Below, in pieces: positions 1 to 11,742 of a stretch of DNA of 64,000 nt. Numbering within the stretch: the stretch's first letter is position 1; every line of letters begins with the position of its first letter. The translations under genes and the position numbers were made by a program. The notes beneath the pieces are model-generated. The model saw only the letters and a program-made list of their open reading frames with translations. It did not search any database and was not told where the DNA came from. This stretch comes from Tetracladium setigerum. Taxonomy: Eukaryota; Ascomycota; Leotiomycetes; Helotiales. Location: positions 1,860,001 to 1,924,000 of the forward strand of contig PZJY01000009.1 of assembly GCA_031472005.1 (NCBI GenBank), in the 5' to 3' direction.

Positions 1-132
1 CAGTCTTGAAGATGCCGCCATGAATAAACTGTACTGTACAAATATCAGCAGGCTCCCACCGACCCCGCCCCACACACCAACGATACAATCAAGAATCTGG
101 ATTCCTTCTATACAACTCGAACTATCGCTCAA

Positions 133-1192
133 ATGCCTATCGCAGAGACCATCGCATTAATTTCTTGCATCTGCAGTATTTTCGGTGCTACCAAAACAGC
201 CATCGAGATCCCAGATACCTACCGCAAATGCAGACGTGCCAAGAACGGCTACGCAGTGACGCCTTATGTACCAGCAGGTAGTTCTTTGCAACAGAGCAAT
301 TATGATATTCAGAATGAGCGGGAGCGTAAGTATTACTTCTTTTGCCCAATGTGCTTGCACTTCGGAGAGAGAAAACTCACCCCTACTTTTCTGCCGAATC
401 TTCAGAAGGTTTGCTGACATACAGTACTCAGACGCCGCCGTCATGGAACGCAACTTCAAGACCTTAGAACAGGTTGTGCAGCTCCAAGAACGACATATGC
501 GCAACCAAGTCACAGTCCTCCAGGAACATCGACTATTGGTAGACTCGCAACAGAATCTCATTGAGGCTTACAGCGAACTTCTACCACAATTGTGGGCCAT
601 CATCGAAAAGGCGCTCTGGATCATAGCAAATCTGTCTGTTGCATTGATCTCAGTCTCGTTCCTGTGGACCTCTAGACCGTTTTATACAGGATCTTACACC
701 TTTAAAGAGGAGGAGCTCTCAGTTCCGTTCTGTGCTGTTCAGGATGGTGCGGCGAGTCACGGACTTACTCAATTGAATAGGACATCCGGACTGCTTAGCT
801 GGATGGTGCCTGAGATTCGTCTCCTTGCACCTCTCATCGCAGTTGGGAATACATTCAAAAATAAGGTTGCTCTCATTCACAATACCGTAAGCGACATAGC
901 GGCGATTATTTCTGGTATCATTGCACTTGTGTGGCCTTTTCTAGGTCCCCCGCTACTTGGACTGTATACGTATCGTCTAATTGTGCAGATACTGTTTCCA
1001 CGTGTACTCGGTTTTCTCGCTGGGAATCTAATCAGATATATTGTGGTGGTACTGCTACCTGCCGTGGGATGTGGGTCGTTGTATCGCCAGTGGGTGTTTG
1101 GATATCTTGCGCATGATGCGTGGCTCAGCGTGATTTTCGATACTTCGGTTCTGATGGGATTCGTTGTTCTCATGCTATCAACGAATTTATGA
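133..1192 (+). CDS. Hypothetical multi-pass membrane protein (2 exons)
   Basis: I do not recognise a family. Exon 1 is 133-325 and exon 2 is 432-1192. The GTAAGT donor at 326 and the CAG acceptor ending at 431 are the pair that joins the two open frames; the nearer CAG ending at 424 would shift frame. The product is about 317 residues. The N-terminus begins MPIAETIALISCICSIFG, a hydrophobic stretch that could be a signal anchor. A charged, probably coiled-coil stretch rich in Gln, Glu and Arg follows (about 60-115). Hydrophobic segments lie near residues 125-143, 220-252, 258-282 and 300-317. The layout, an N-terminal helix, a coiled coil and C-terminal membrane helices, suggests a membrane-anchored accessory protein, but this is inference. 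No function is assigned. Confidence 0.6.
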
Positions 1193-1939
1193 CTCCCGAA
1201 GGATGAGATGGCGCCATGTATCATAGGCAGTTTAGAGAAAGAGTTCTAAAATGTGTGAACGTTGTAAAAGAGATTACGAGGTGAAGAACATGGGGTCTGT
1301 TGAAGTCGAAGAGACTGAAAGGAGGACTAGACCTGTCCCCAATGGCCCCAGTATTGGAACACAAACACAAAACGAAAGTCCTAAGCAAAAACGATCTCGT
1401 ATGACACATCACAGAAAGTTTCACAAGCACGAAATCCCGCAAGGTAGCACAATGGGTGAATCAACACAATTCATCATAGTACTACCAAACGACACTAGAT
1501 CAATCAAAACAATATTCATTCATAACTTGGCATGGCTACTACCATGTCAATATAATTTTACCATGGAGCACAGGAAACGAGATAATGAACAGTTGTCTTG
1601 CTTATTTCGCAGGTACCTATGCGTCTACCCATCGTCATCCCCGGCCCTTGTAAAAGGCAAAGCATAGCTACGTACACACGAGAAAGATACTTCACTCACG
1701 ATGGGGAAAAGTGCTGATTTAATTGTTTTGTTGTGCATTACTCATTGTACTGTACAAAGCCTCAGCATGGCAGCGAAGATTCCGAAGACTATATACCAAG
1801 CTCCGATACCTAATCAAACAGCAGACCCCGCTAATTCACGCCCCCGATACGCCCCTTAAGCCCCAAAACCTGATAGTTCTGCCATTGGATTCCAGATACC
1901 AGATTAGATAACGCCCCATTGTGTACGAAGAGAGACAAA
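1193..1939. other. Gap between convergent genes
   Basis: These 747 bases hold the 3' flanks of the membrane-protein gene and of CAC2. Open frames here are short, lack splice partners and show no family resemblance. A copy of the near-palindrome GTACTGTACA lies at 1747-1756. I see no RNA gene. Confidence 0.5.
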
Positions 1940-4386
1940 TTAAGGATTAGAGCCGTTCACTAAGGTAGGCGCAATTCTTCTCTTCTTTTTCTGCCCACCC
2001 GACTCTTCTCTTTCGCTTTCGCTTGCATCTCGCTTGACCCCACTAATACTGCCACTTGCACTTCTGGGCGTCTGGGGAGGGGTGGAGATATTTGACGCAA
2101 ACCCGGCTAGAATGCCTGAACCTCCGCTAGATGTTGTTGCGCTTCCTGTAGCTGTCATCCCGGGAACGCTACCTCCTCCAACAAGAGGGGGGTTGCTGAT
2201 GATAGTACCGGTAGGGATAGCCTGGGAGGACTGTGTCGCAACCGAGGAGGTTGAATTTGAACGCGTTGGACTTGACGGTCGCATACTTCCGCTGATGACA
2301 TCACTAGTACTTTGCGCAATTATGTGGTTGGACGAAGTACGGTGATGAGAGCTGGAACCGTTTGTTGGAAATGGGAAGGTGGTGCGATGGATGTAGGTGT
2401 GGCCATCGGTGTGTTTTGCGTCGATGAAATTGCAGAGGCGTTTGGAAGAGAAGGGTGCCTTGCGGTAGGAACCTCCCCGACATATGGTGTCCCCAGCTCA
2501 GAGGCGGAGAAAGCGAGAGCAGAACAGAAACCATCCGACGAGCTGATCAACAAGGTCAATCCATCATTGGCCCTAGAATATGTAAGTTAGAACTACCCAA
2601 AGAACTGCGAGGGGAAGGAATGCATACCAAGTAAGATCAGTGAATGTGGCACAGTGCAAGTTGCTGACCACACAAATTGGTGTAAACTGTTGGGTGTCAT
2701 ACAAGAGCACGGAGTCTTCCGTAGCAACAGCATAGATCATTCGATATGGCAGTGAAAAGGCCATTGTAGGACCTTGAGATGCCTCGGTTGTCTCAACTGA
2801 TAATGGCTGAGGCTTAGGCGACGACGTTGGTCCAGACGGGTCAACTGTGACAGGCAAAGTTGGAGGTGGCTCCATGACAGAATGAGATGATGCTTTTGAT
2901 AAGGCAGGTTCTGGGAGAGCTGCCATCGTATCTTCCGCTGACGAGGTATCAATGGTGATGTGTGTGGTTGGAGGAGCAGATGAACGTGTGGTATAGTAGA
3001 TTGGAGAGCATTTGACGACGACCGAAGGCTTCTTATGACCAGGAAGATGTGCAATTGGGGGCTTGTTGATTCCACCTCTGGTATAGATGTAGACGGTGTT
3101 GATTACCTCATACAAAGGCTTCGCATTCTCTTCTAGGCCTCGGTGCTGTGTCGAGTATTGACCAGCTGGGGTAAACAAAAGACTTCCATCCGGAGTGAAC
3201 GTCAACCTTCGGAAGAAAGATCTCAAGGTCTCATTTGCGTAAATATTTGCATTCTTCATTCCCATTGCCGTGTATGGTTTTGGAGATGCTTCAATGGGCA
3301 TCACAGCTGGCAGAGGAAGTGATGGGGCAGGGGATGCAGATCTCCTCATAGACATGGCTGGAGAATTTGCCCCAAAGGAGGACCTGCGGCTGTGGCTGAT
3401 TGTGCTTGGAGGGTTCATTGGGAGGGCTAGCGATGTGGGAGTACCTGGGCATGATGGAACTGGAGATCCAATTGCATGTGCAGAAGACTCGGTGGAGACT
3501 TGAGAGCGAAAGCCCATATCAGGAGGCGCTGGACTGCTTGATGAAATCCGTCTGCCGGGCAAATCCATTTTGTGGTTTGTACCTACACGCTTTGGGTCCT
3601 CGTCTCTATTGTCAAGAGTGAACTGCCCATCCTTCGTCTTTAGAGCATAAATATGCACAGACCGGTCAGAGGATTGAGTTGCGATATATTCGTTCAGAGG
3701 ATCCCAGGCGACTCCTTGAACGTAGTGTTGATGTTCGGCAATTTGTCGAACGAGTTGACCTGTGTCATTTTTAGCGCAAGGACAGTAAATTTTGTAATAC
3801 ACACCTACCGGTCTGAGCATTCCAAATCCTAGCAATGTTATCCATGCTTCCCGTAATGAAGTATACTCCATCTGGAGACCAGGCTAGGTCGTATATCTCG
3901 GAGGTGGCAGATCGCAGCATGTGTTTCGTCCTCCACGATTCCTTGTCCTCAACTCCATCTTCGCCGAATGTTGGTTTCGCAGGCTTCGGATCAAAGACCC
4001 ATGTTATAATATTTCCGTCGTCACTAGCAGACGCCAGTACATCTCCTGTATCAAAGTTAGCACCTCTCTCCACATTCACAACCAGTGTTAAAGCACAAAC
4101 CTTTTGGAGACCATCGTACTACGTTCACAGCTTGCGTGTGTCGAGTCAAGGTGCATAAATAGTCAACTTTCCTCTCCTCCCCCTCGGCGTCAATTTTCCA
4201 AAGCTGAGAGGGACCAGTGTTAGCCAGCCTCCTTCCCCTCGCACCAAAGACTCCTGATGTACTTACTCTGATATTGTTGTCCCCACCACCAGTTGCCAAT
4301 CGGCCTTTACCATGTGGTTGGAAGTCCGCAGAGTATATGGGGGCATTTTCCGTATGCCAGTTGACGATTATTGGGGAGGCCCTCAT
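1940..4386 (-). CDS. cac2: Chromatin assembly factor 1 subunit CAC2 (WD40, p60), with one apparent frame break
   Basis: This is the WD40 subunit of CAF-1, which deposits H3-H4 on newly replicated DNA in the nucleus. Exons are 4267-4386, 4101-4203, 3809-4045, 2628-3759 and 1940-2572; introns are 49-63 nt and all GT-AG. The start MRASPIIVNWHTENAPIYS and the following GGGDNNIR-LWKIDAEGEERKV segment are typical of CAC2/CHAF1B. WD repeats follow (HTQAVNVVRWSPKG, DVLASASDDGNIITW, IYDLAWSPDGVYFITGS, YVQGVAWDPLNEYIATQSSD). A long Ser/Pro-rich insert precedes the last blades (TFTDLTWANDG, LISSSDGFC). The C-terminus is Lys/Arg-rich (KKKRRIAPTLV). Within exon 5 the frame breaks at the GGG at 2373-2375: family-like sequence ends in one frame and resumes in the next, as though one base were missing. 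With that base the protein is about 741 residues. The gene is divergent from the ABC-C transporter. Confidence 0.9.
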
Positions 4387-6262
4387 GACTTCGATCTCTC
4401 CTCTGCGGAGCTATTCCTGTCGTCCGGACAAAAGATGCTCTCGGCAGCGGTGCCGGTGCTTAAGGTATAGCCCTTCAGAGGCTTTCGTTTGCGTGCAGGC
4501 TGAGAAGTGCGAATTGTCTGAAGGAAGATAGATGTGAAGCTATATTTGTAGGCGTTTGTTGGTTGAGGTTTGTGGTGTTCTAGCTTGAACCGCAGATACG
4601 ATCCCAACTATTACCGCGAGTCGCGATTCGTCTCGAGAAGCTTCTTTCGGGAGGTGAAGAGGATATATGAGGAAGCGATTATGTGTAGTTATAGTTCTTG
4701 AATTTGATGGAAAGGTGAACAAAAAGATGAATGGGCGAATGTATCAAAGGTCTCTTGAGTTCAGTCCGTTTCCCTGGGCTGTTACAGCTCGGGATGAGGA
4801 TTGAGGTCGACACCAAACCTACGCGTTCTCATTGGTTACGCGGGAGTCGGATGCTGCTGACTTAACATGCCAAGTCTGGACGAGCAGCACCATCACCATC
4901 ACTGCGACCAACCTCTCAGTCTACAATAAGTCACAAAGATCAAAGGAATACCAAACGATTATGCTTCATCACTCTACTCTACCTGTCTTCTTTACTTTAC
5001 TGTGTTCAATTACCCTAAAGTTGAAACGGCCGTTCTTGGAATGGACAAGGCTGGCAGATCTAACAAAGTGTTCTGCATCAAGCCTCACGAGACTAACGCG
5101 TCGAGAGATTTTACCAATATGAACTGAACGCCTGGGCGTTTGAGTGCTCAAGACAAGTCATCTGATCCTACCACATATCTACGTACATGGCTTCTACCTG
5201 TAACCGCACTGAAGAAGAAACATCTCACTGACGCTTTATAGACCAGAACATGGCCAAATGAATCCTCCCTGTATTATCTAGGGCCATCTTCCCCTTCGCA
5301 GGCACTATGGGATGCACTCAGCTTCAGATCACCATATACCTATGCGCCATCAAAATTCTACTTTCGAGGTTAATTCATCCTTGCTCGCGCCCTTCGACGG
5401 AACACAAAGGCTTCCAATGCGATAGTCTTGCCTTCTTCTGAGTTGTACAACTTCCACGACAGGAAATGCTTCTGATACATACCTACCTAATTAGTAAAGC
5501 CCGGCTCATGTTAACATTCCTTAAAACAACCAATGTCTGGCTCCCTGACGATAGGTGTTCATTACTTCAACCTTCTCAACTCAATCTGTTTAATTAGAGG
5601 TCAACCTTCGTAGAATTTCTTTGTTTCTTGCTATTACTCCATTGACGATGGCATTAAAAATAGCTAGGTACTCTTTTTGCTTGTTACGTGCTACAATTTT
5701 TCAGCTTAATTAAAGGTGATTGTCGCGAGCAAGAAAAAATTTCAGAGGAGCACTCTCTTTCTTGCTGGGTGGCGGACTTGGATGCATGTCTGTATCGCTT
5801 GAGATCCCTACTTCCTATCTCTACCTCATTCACTTTTATTCACTTTATCTCCTTGATTCCAGTCACTCTCCCTCTCGATCTAAGCACATACATTTCATTA
5901 AGAGCAACCGCACCAACAGCACTTCCCCTTCCACCTCCTCCGCACTAAAACACCAAGGGTCCAAGACTTGACTGCAGCACAGAACCACAATACCAAAATC
6001 CAGATCCCTGGTTATTGGGCATAATCAATCACCACTTACTCGGCAAACACAAAAAATATCCTGTTATACTGATCTCGACTTGGCAAGCCCGAATCGAGGT
6101 GACCGAAAAGTGCTACATACTGCGACGGAGTCTTTTTTTGTTTCTTTCAACGACTTTCCAAGGTAACTACCACCATCTTGTTAGCTTCAATACAAATGAG
6201 GATCTCCAAAATTCTATTTTACCTGCTAACACTTCGAAAGATTATTGAGCCCGCTGTTCAAA
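4387..6262. promoter_or_regulatory. Divergent intergenic region cac2 / ABC-C transporter, with two ACGCGT boxes
   Basis: This 1.9-kb region separates the starts of cac2 (minus) and the ABC-C gene (plus). ACGCGT, the core of the MluI cell-cycle box bound by MBF in yeasts, occurs at 4821-4826 and 5096-5101, both upstream of cac2. Replication-linked genes are common MBF targets, so the placement is sensible, but a 6-mer will also occur by chance. A pyrimidine-rich tract before 5960 fits a transcription start region for the transporter. The short open frames here look random. Confidence 0.4.
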
Positions 6263-9200
6263 ATGACAGTTGATTCACTCGTAGTTGGCATCATTGGCCT
6301 TGCGTGTGTCGGTCTGCTCACAATTCGAACATTTCTCGTTCTCGTCTCGAATTCCCAGCAGCCAAAGCCAAAAACCAGGATATATCAGGACAAGGATGGA
6401 ATATCAACAGCGCAATTGACTTCTGCATGCTCTGCAGTTGTTCCAAAGACAGTGCTCTTGATATCAAGTTTTCTTGGTCTGGCAACCTCTATCGTCATTG
6501 CAGTTGTGGGAGGCTCCAAATCCCAGGTTGGCTATGGCTCAACGCAGGACTGGTTGAACTTTGCACAATGGGTAAGTACAATCAGTTTTTTTGCAGCTGA
6601 CTAGCTAATGATGTACAGGCTCTCATAGTCATTCAAATCCTGGGAATTGCTTATCTTCGAGATTGCCGTCAACGATTCAATTCCGGAATATGCACAAGCG
6701 TTTCTTCGATCATCTTACTTTTCATTATCCTCTACCGCATCTTCGTACCATCATCTGATGTATTTTACGCGACAGTTGGGTCGAGGTTGGCTTCCACTTT
6801 ACAGATTGTTCAATCATGCCTAGCCATATTGGCTGCGATCCTGAGTATAAGCTTCCCTCGACGCCCGGACGTTTTTATAATGGGATATTTAGTTGACGGA
6901 CAATACACTGATTCGGTACTTGGAAGATGTACCTTTGGGTGGGTTGGCAGTCTTCTCAGTCTTGCCAGGAAGAAGGGCCGCCTTCGGGTCGATGATATCC
7001 CCAAGATCGACCATGACACCCGAACAAATAACTTAGTTCAGTCCTGGCAAGACATGAAATCGGCAAGACCGCTATGGGCTAAGCTTGTCTCTTATTATAA
7101 GAAACCTCTGCTGATACAGTGGTTCTTGACAACACTTCAGTGTTTTGGATCGTTCGCCCCACAGTTCGTCAATTTCCACTTTCTCCGAATTCTTCAGAGT
7201 CGTTCACCAGGAGGCAAAGTCGATTCCAATGCCTGGATTTGGATTCTTCTTCTTTTCTTCTCCACCATTGCTACTACTTCGTTAAACGAGTGGACATTCT
7301 GGGTCTCTTGGGAGGGATGGCCGTGAAAGTTCGTTCTCAGCTCTCATCTCTAATATTTCAAAAGGCCATGAGACGGAAAGAGATCAAGGGAGTGTCACGT
7401 TTTGGAACCCAAGATGCTGCAGAGTCCAGTAAGAAGCCCACAACCGACCCGGAAGACGACAAAGAGACAGATAGATCACAATCCACTGTTAATCTAATTA
7501 GCGTTGATGCTAAGCGAGTTTCGGATTTCTGTGCGTTCAACAACTTCTTTCCATCCAGCATTATAAAACTTGTCATTGCTGTTGTCTTTCTGCAAAATAT
7601 CATTGGGTGGGGAGCGCTTGGTGCTGGATTGTTGGCAATGTCATTCACTGTTCCTGTTAACAAGTACGTGAGTGGCAGGTACAAAGACGCCCAATCCCGA
7701 CTTATGAAGCTCCGTGACATAAAACTTGCCATTGTCACCGAAGCGCTTCAAGGAATTCGAAAAATTAAGTTTTCCGCTCGGGAGTCCGAATGGCATGACA
7801 AGATTGGGAAGGTTCGAGACCTGGAGATGAAAGAAATTGAGCTATTGTACAGAACTCGGTGTATTCTCATCTTTTGCTGGATCTTCAATCCTATTGCTCT
7901 TTCAGCTACTGCGCTGTCCGTTTACTCCTACAATACGGGAACTTTAGATGCTGCTACAGCGTTTACCGCAATTGGGGTGCTTGGGAATGTGGAGGTCGCA
8001 CTCACTGCAATTCCTGATCTTGTCACTAAGTTGTTGGAAGCCTGGATGTCTGTCAAGCGTATCGGCAAATACCTTGACGGACCTGATATGCCCAGGACTA
8101 CCCGAAATGCAGCTAGTATCTCATTTGAACGAGTTTCAATTGCCTGGCCATCTGAGGATACTAAGCAGGATGATAGTAGTCGATACGTGCTTCGTGACAT
8201 TGACCTTTCGTTTCCAGCAAACGAGCTTAGTGTTGTTGCTGGTAAGACGGGAACTGGAAAGTCTCTTCTTCTGGCCGCAATTCTTGGTGAAGTCGATGTT
8301 CTGGCAGGATATATCAATGTTCCCCAAGCACCCAGTTCCGAGGAGCGTCGAGATGACCTTGCAAACCGAGATAACTGGATCATTCCAACAGCCATCGCAT
8401 TTGTCAGTCAGATCCCATGGATTGAGAATGCTACAATCCGGGACAATATTCTTTTCGGATTACCACTTGATATCCAACGCTACAAGAAGGTCATTGAATA
8501 TTGTGCCCTTTGCAAAGATCTAGATATGTTCCCAGATGGGGAATGGACCGAGATTGGAGCGAAAGGTATCAATCTCAGTGGTGGCCAGAAATGGCGTGTC
8601 ACATTTGCTCGAGCTCTCTACTCTCGTGCCGGGATACTTGTTCTAGACGACATTTTCAGTGCTGTGGGTGCCCATGTTGGACGATTTATCTTCGAAAAAA
8701 AGGGCTGACCGGGGAGTTGGCTGTTGGCAGAACCAGAATTCTAGTCACACATCATGTTGGTCTCTGCGAATCCAGGACTAAATATTTCGTCGAACTCGGA
8801 GACGGCACGGTGAAGCATGCTGGTCTGAAGTCTGCCCTGGAAAGCACTAGCCAACTCCAACAACCTCCCGCCCACGATGAAGTTGAAATTCTAGTTGGTG
8901 TAGAGGAAGATTCCTTGGAAGCAGCGGTAAACTCAAACAGTTCGGATGTTCAAGACACCGTTTTGGGAAAAGCAAGTCCTAAAAAGGCCGTGAAAAAAGT
9001 TTGTGGAAGAAGAGGCTCGAGAGGAGGGGCGCGTCAAGCCATCTGTCTACAAAGATTACATAAACAGCAGTGGTGGCTGGGCGTTTTGGATGGTAGCCTT
9101 GCTCATCTTTGGCTTTCAAGAGTGCATGGTTCTAAGTATGTAGTGTCATCCACTCTCTCCCCATACTCTACGAAATAATACCTAACAATCTTGTAGGTCA

Positions 9201-11088
9201 ATCATGGTGGCTCAACATATGGACGGGTCATAATCAACACACTGCTTCCATCAACAAGCTCACCCTGCATGCTTCTATCTTCAGCATTCAGAAACCTTTT
9301 CAATCACCACCAATAGTCGATAAGGGTCTGAACTCACCACCGGGGCATGGACTCACCTATTATCTTGGTATTTATGTGGGACTTTCTTTGGCAATTGCTC
9401 TCCTCGGTACAGTTCGATATTACTACGTTTTTCGCGGCTCTATTCGTGCGTCTCGGAGGCTCTTTGACAAGCTCAGTTTCACGATATTACGCACCCCTCT
9501 GAGATGGATTGACACGGCCCCTCTAGGTCGAATTTTGAATCGCTTCACATCAGACTTCAGTGTCGTGGATGGGGCATTGGCTAATGACATAGCGCAAGTT
9601 GCCGCCAGATTACTGGCGTTGATTGGAGTTGTGGCTGCTGCGTAAGTTAGAGTCACCTCCCTGTCGTCATTTCATCGTCGTAGAGTACTAACGTCCAGTA
9701 GAGTGGTTGTATCTCCTTACATCATCCTTCTTGCATTTTTATTGTTGGGAATGTGTGGCTACTTAGGCATGCTGTACATCGACGGTGCTCGAGAAATCAA
9801 ACGCCTAGAGAGCAGTGTCAAGTCGCCTCTATACGAACAATTCGGATCTGCTCTTACCGGAATTACAACCATTCGCGCATTTTCCAAGGTACCAGATTAT
9901 GTACTCCGAATGCAAAAACAAGTTGACATTCATACTGGTTGCTCTTGGTATATATGCGTTACCAATCGGTGGATTGGCCTTCGACTGGCAGTAATCGGGA
10001 ATGTGTTCACTGTAGTAGTCGCTGCTATGGTGGTGGTTCTTCCCATTCCAGTCTCTGCTGCAGGATTCGTGCTCAACTTTGCCACCCAGTATGGACCAGC
10101 TGTGTCCTCGATGATTCGGCAATACACGAATCTAGAGTTAGATATGAATGCAGCAGAGCGAATCATAGAATATGCTAACCTACCGACCGAAAGCAGAGAT
10201 GGCGCAGATCTACCAGCTGTATGGCCTTCCGAGGGGAGGTTGGAGGTTCGTGCTCTTGTGGTCGGTTACGCGCCTGACCTTCCTCCAGTCTTGAAAGGAC
10301 TTTCATTCTCAGTAGAACGAAATCAAAGAATCGGCGTAGTTGGACGAACTGGAGCGGGCAAATCTTCTCTTACGCTTTCTCTTTACCGTATCCTCGAAGC
10401 TCGTGAAGGGTCTATTCACGTCGATGGCATTGACGTTTCCAAGATCAAGCTCCATACTCTCAGAAGCAGACTGTCTATCATTCTTCAAGACCCCGTTCTC
10501 TTCTCCGGCACTGTCCGCAGCAATCTTGATCCATTCAACAAGCACACTGATCTCGAGCTACGGGACGCCCTGGAAAGAGTTCACCTAGTGACACCCTCGG
10601 AGTTCGTTCAAACCCCTCCCAGTGGAGCATCAACTCCTATCCTCAACGAAGACAACTACACTGATAGCCCCACACCCTTTTCGTCCAAAAATCGGAATAT
10701 ATTCGCACGTCTCTCATCCCCAATCTCCTCCGGAGGCCTCAATCTCTCCCAAGGCCAGCGTCAACTCCTCTGCCTAGCACGCGCTATTGTATCACGACCT
10801 AAGATCATGATTTTGGACGAAGCAACCTCAGCAGTTGACATGGCGACCGATACGCTCATTCAGCGTTCAATTCGTGAGGAATTTGGCGATTCGACATTGA
10901 TTGTCATTGCGCACCGGTTGAGCACAATAGCTGATTTTGACAAGATCTTGGTCATGGATGATGGAAAAGCTGTTGAGTTTGGCACGCCGAAGGATCTAGT
11001 TCAACTCAATAATGGGATTTTTGCTGGAATGGTCAGGGAGAGCGGAGAGGGGAACAGACTATTCGAGGCGATCATGGGTAATCGGTGA
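6263..11088 (+). CDS. ABC-C (MRP-type) full-length transporter with three apparent frame breaks
   Basis: This is an ATP-driven exporter of the ABC-C family with a TMD0-like N-terminus, TMD1-NBD1-TMD2-NBD2, about 1550 residues. Such proteins sit in the plasma or vacuolar membrane; the substrate is unknown. Exons are 6263-6571, 6619-9135, 9197-9641 and 9702-11088. NBD1 has Walker A GKTGTGKS (about residue 643), signature LSGGQ (8573-8587) and Walker [13 protein letters not shown], with Asp instead of the catalytic Glu as is common in ABC-C NBD1, and Gly where the D-loop Asp is expected. NBD2 has Walker [10 protein letters not shown], signature LSQGQ, Walker [13 protein letters not shown] and the H-loop IAHRLST. 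Inside exon 2 the frame shifts near 7306-7312 (one base short), 8695-8704 (A7G3 run, one base short) and 8993-8998 (A6 run, one base extra). Conserved ABC-C sequence continues directly across each break. Either the gene is decaying or, more likely given the other breaks in this window, the assembly has homopolymer errors. Confidence 0.88.
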
Positions 11089-11742
11089 GGATTCTCGTTT
11101 GACATCCTCCGACCGATCCATCGTGCAACGAAATGAGGCTAATGCCATTCATGACCGATCATACAAACCCGGCAGTCGACGAGGGATATGAGGAACGTAT
11201 ATGGGGTATACGCTCAATTTCTGAGTATGTAGCTGGAACTGCGTTGACATTTATCTTCTTCTTTACTTGAATACCAAAACTATAGGCAACTAGAACAAGC
11301 ATTCTATGTTTGGGATCGCTTCGTTGTACAACATCATTCTTCATATCAAATGGATTTATTCATCTTCATACATCTCCTGCCCAATCATGATCGCAGGTCG
11401 TTTAATCCTCCAGAATACTTGTCCACGTGTGGTCTGCCTTTACGAGTTAGATGAGCGGAGATCTGCTGAACAACATCCGTACGAGGCTTCACTCCCTATC
11501 AGAGATGGCTGTATCTTGGATCTTACTGTGCTGAGGTTAGCGTTTGTCTTAGCCCAGGCAGAATCTCGGTTGACTCACAGGGGTTGAGCATCACAGCCTC
11601 AGCGACATCTGACATCCATCGAATTCCCTTATAACAACTGTTCTCCCTCTCACAGCGAATTATGAGTAGAAGCAAAGAAGATACATCACGCCATTCCAAC
11701 TGATACAAATTCCAATTAATATTTAAGAAAAGAATAAAAAAT
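11089..11742. other. Gap between ABC-C and F-box genes
   Basis: This holds the 3' flank of the transporter and the 5' flank of the F-box gene. I see no supported gene. An A-rich stretch lies directly before the F-box ATG at 11743. Confidence 0.5.

Noticed and set aside
1251..1667. 138-codon open frame after the first gene
   Set aside because: Low-information basic sequence, no splice partners, no family resemblance.
2034..2345. Plus-strand frame opposite CAC2
   Set aside because: It is the complement of CAC2 coding sequence; the minus frame has clear homology.
8501..9178. A separate 225-codon gene overlapping the ABC-C gene
   Set aside because: Its first part is out-of-frame ABC-C and its middle ([18 protein letters not shown]) is the ABC-C protein continuing after a frame break.
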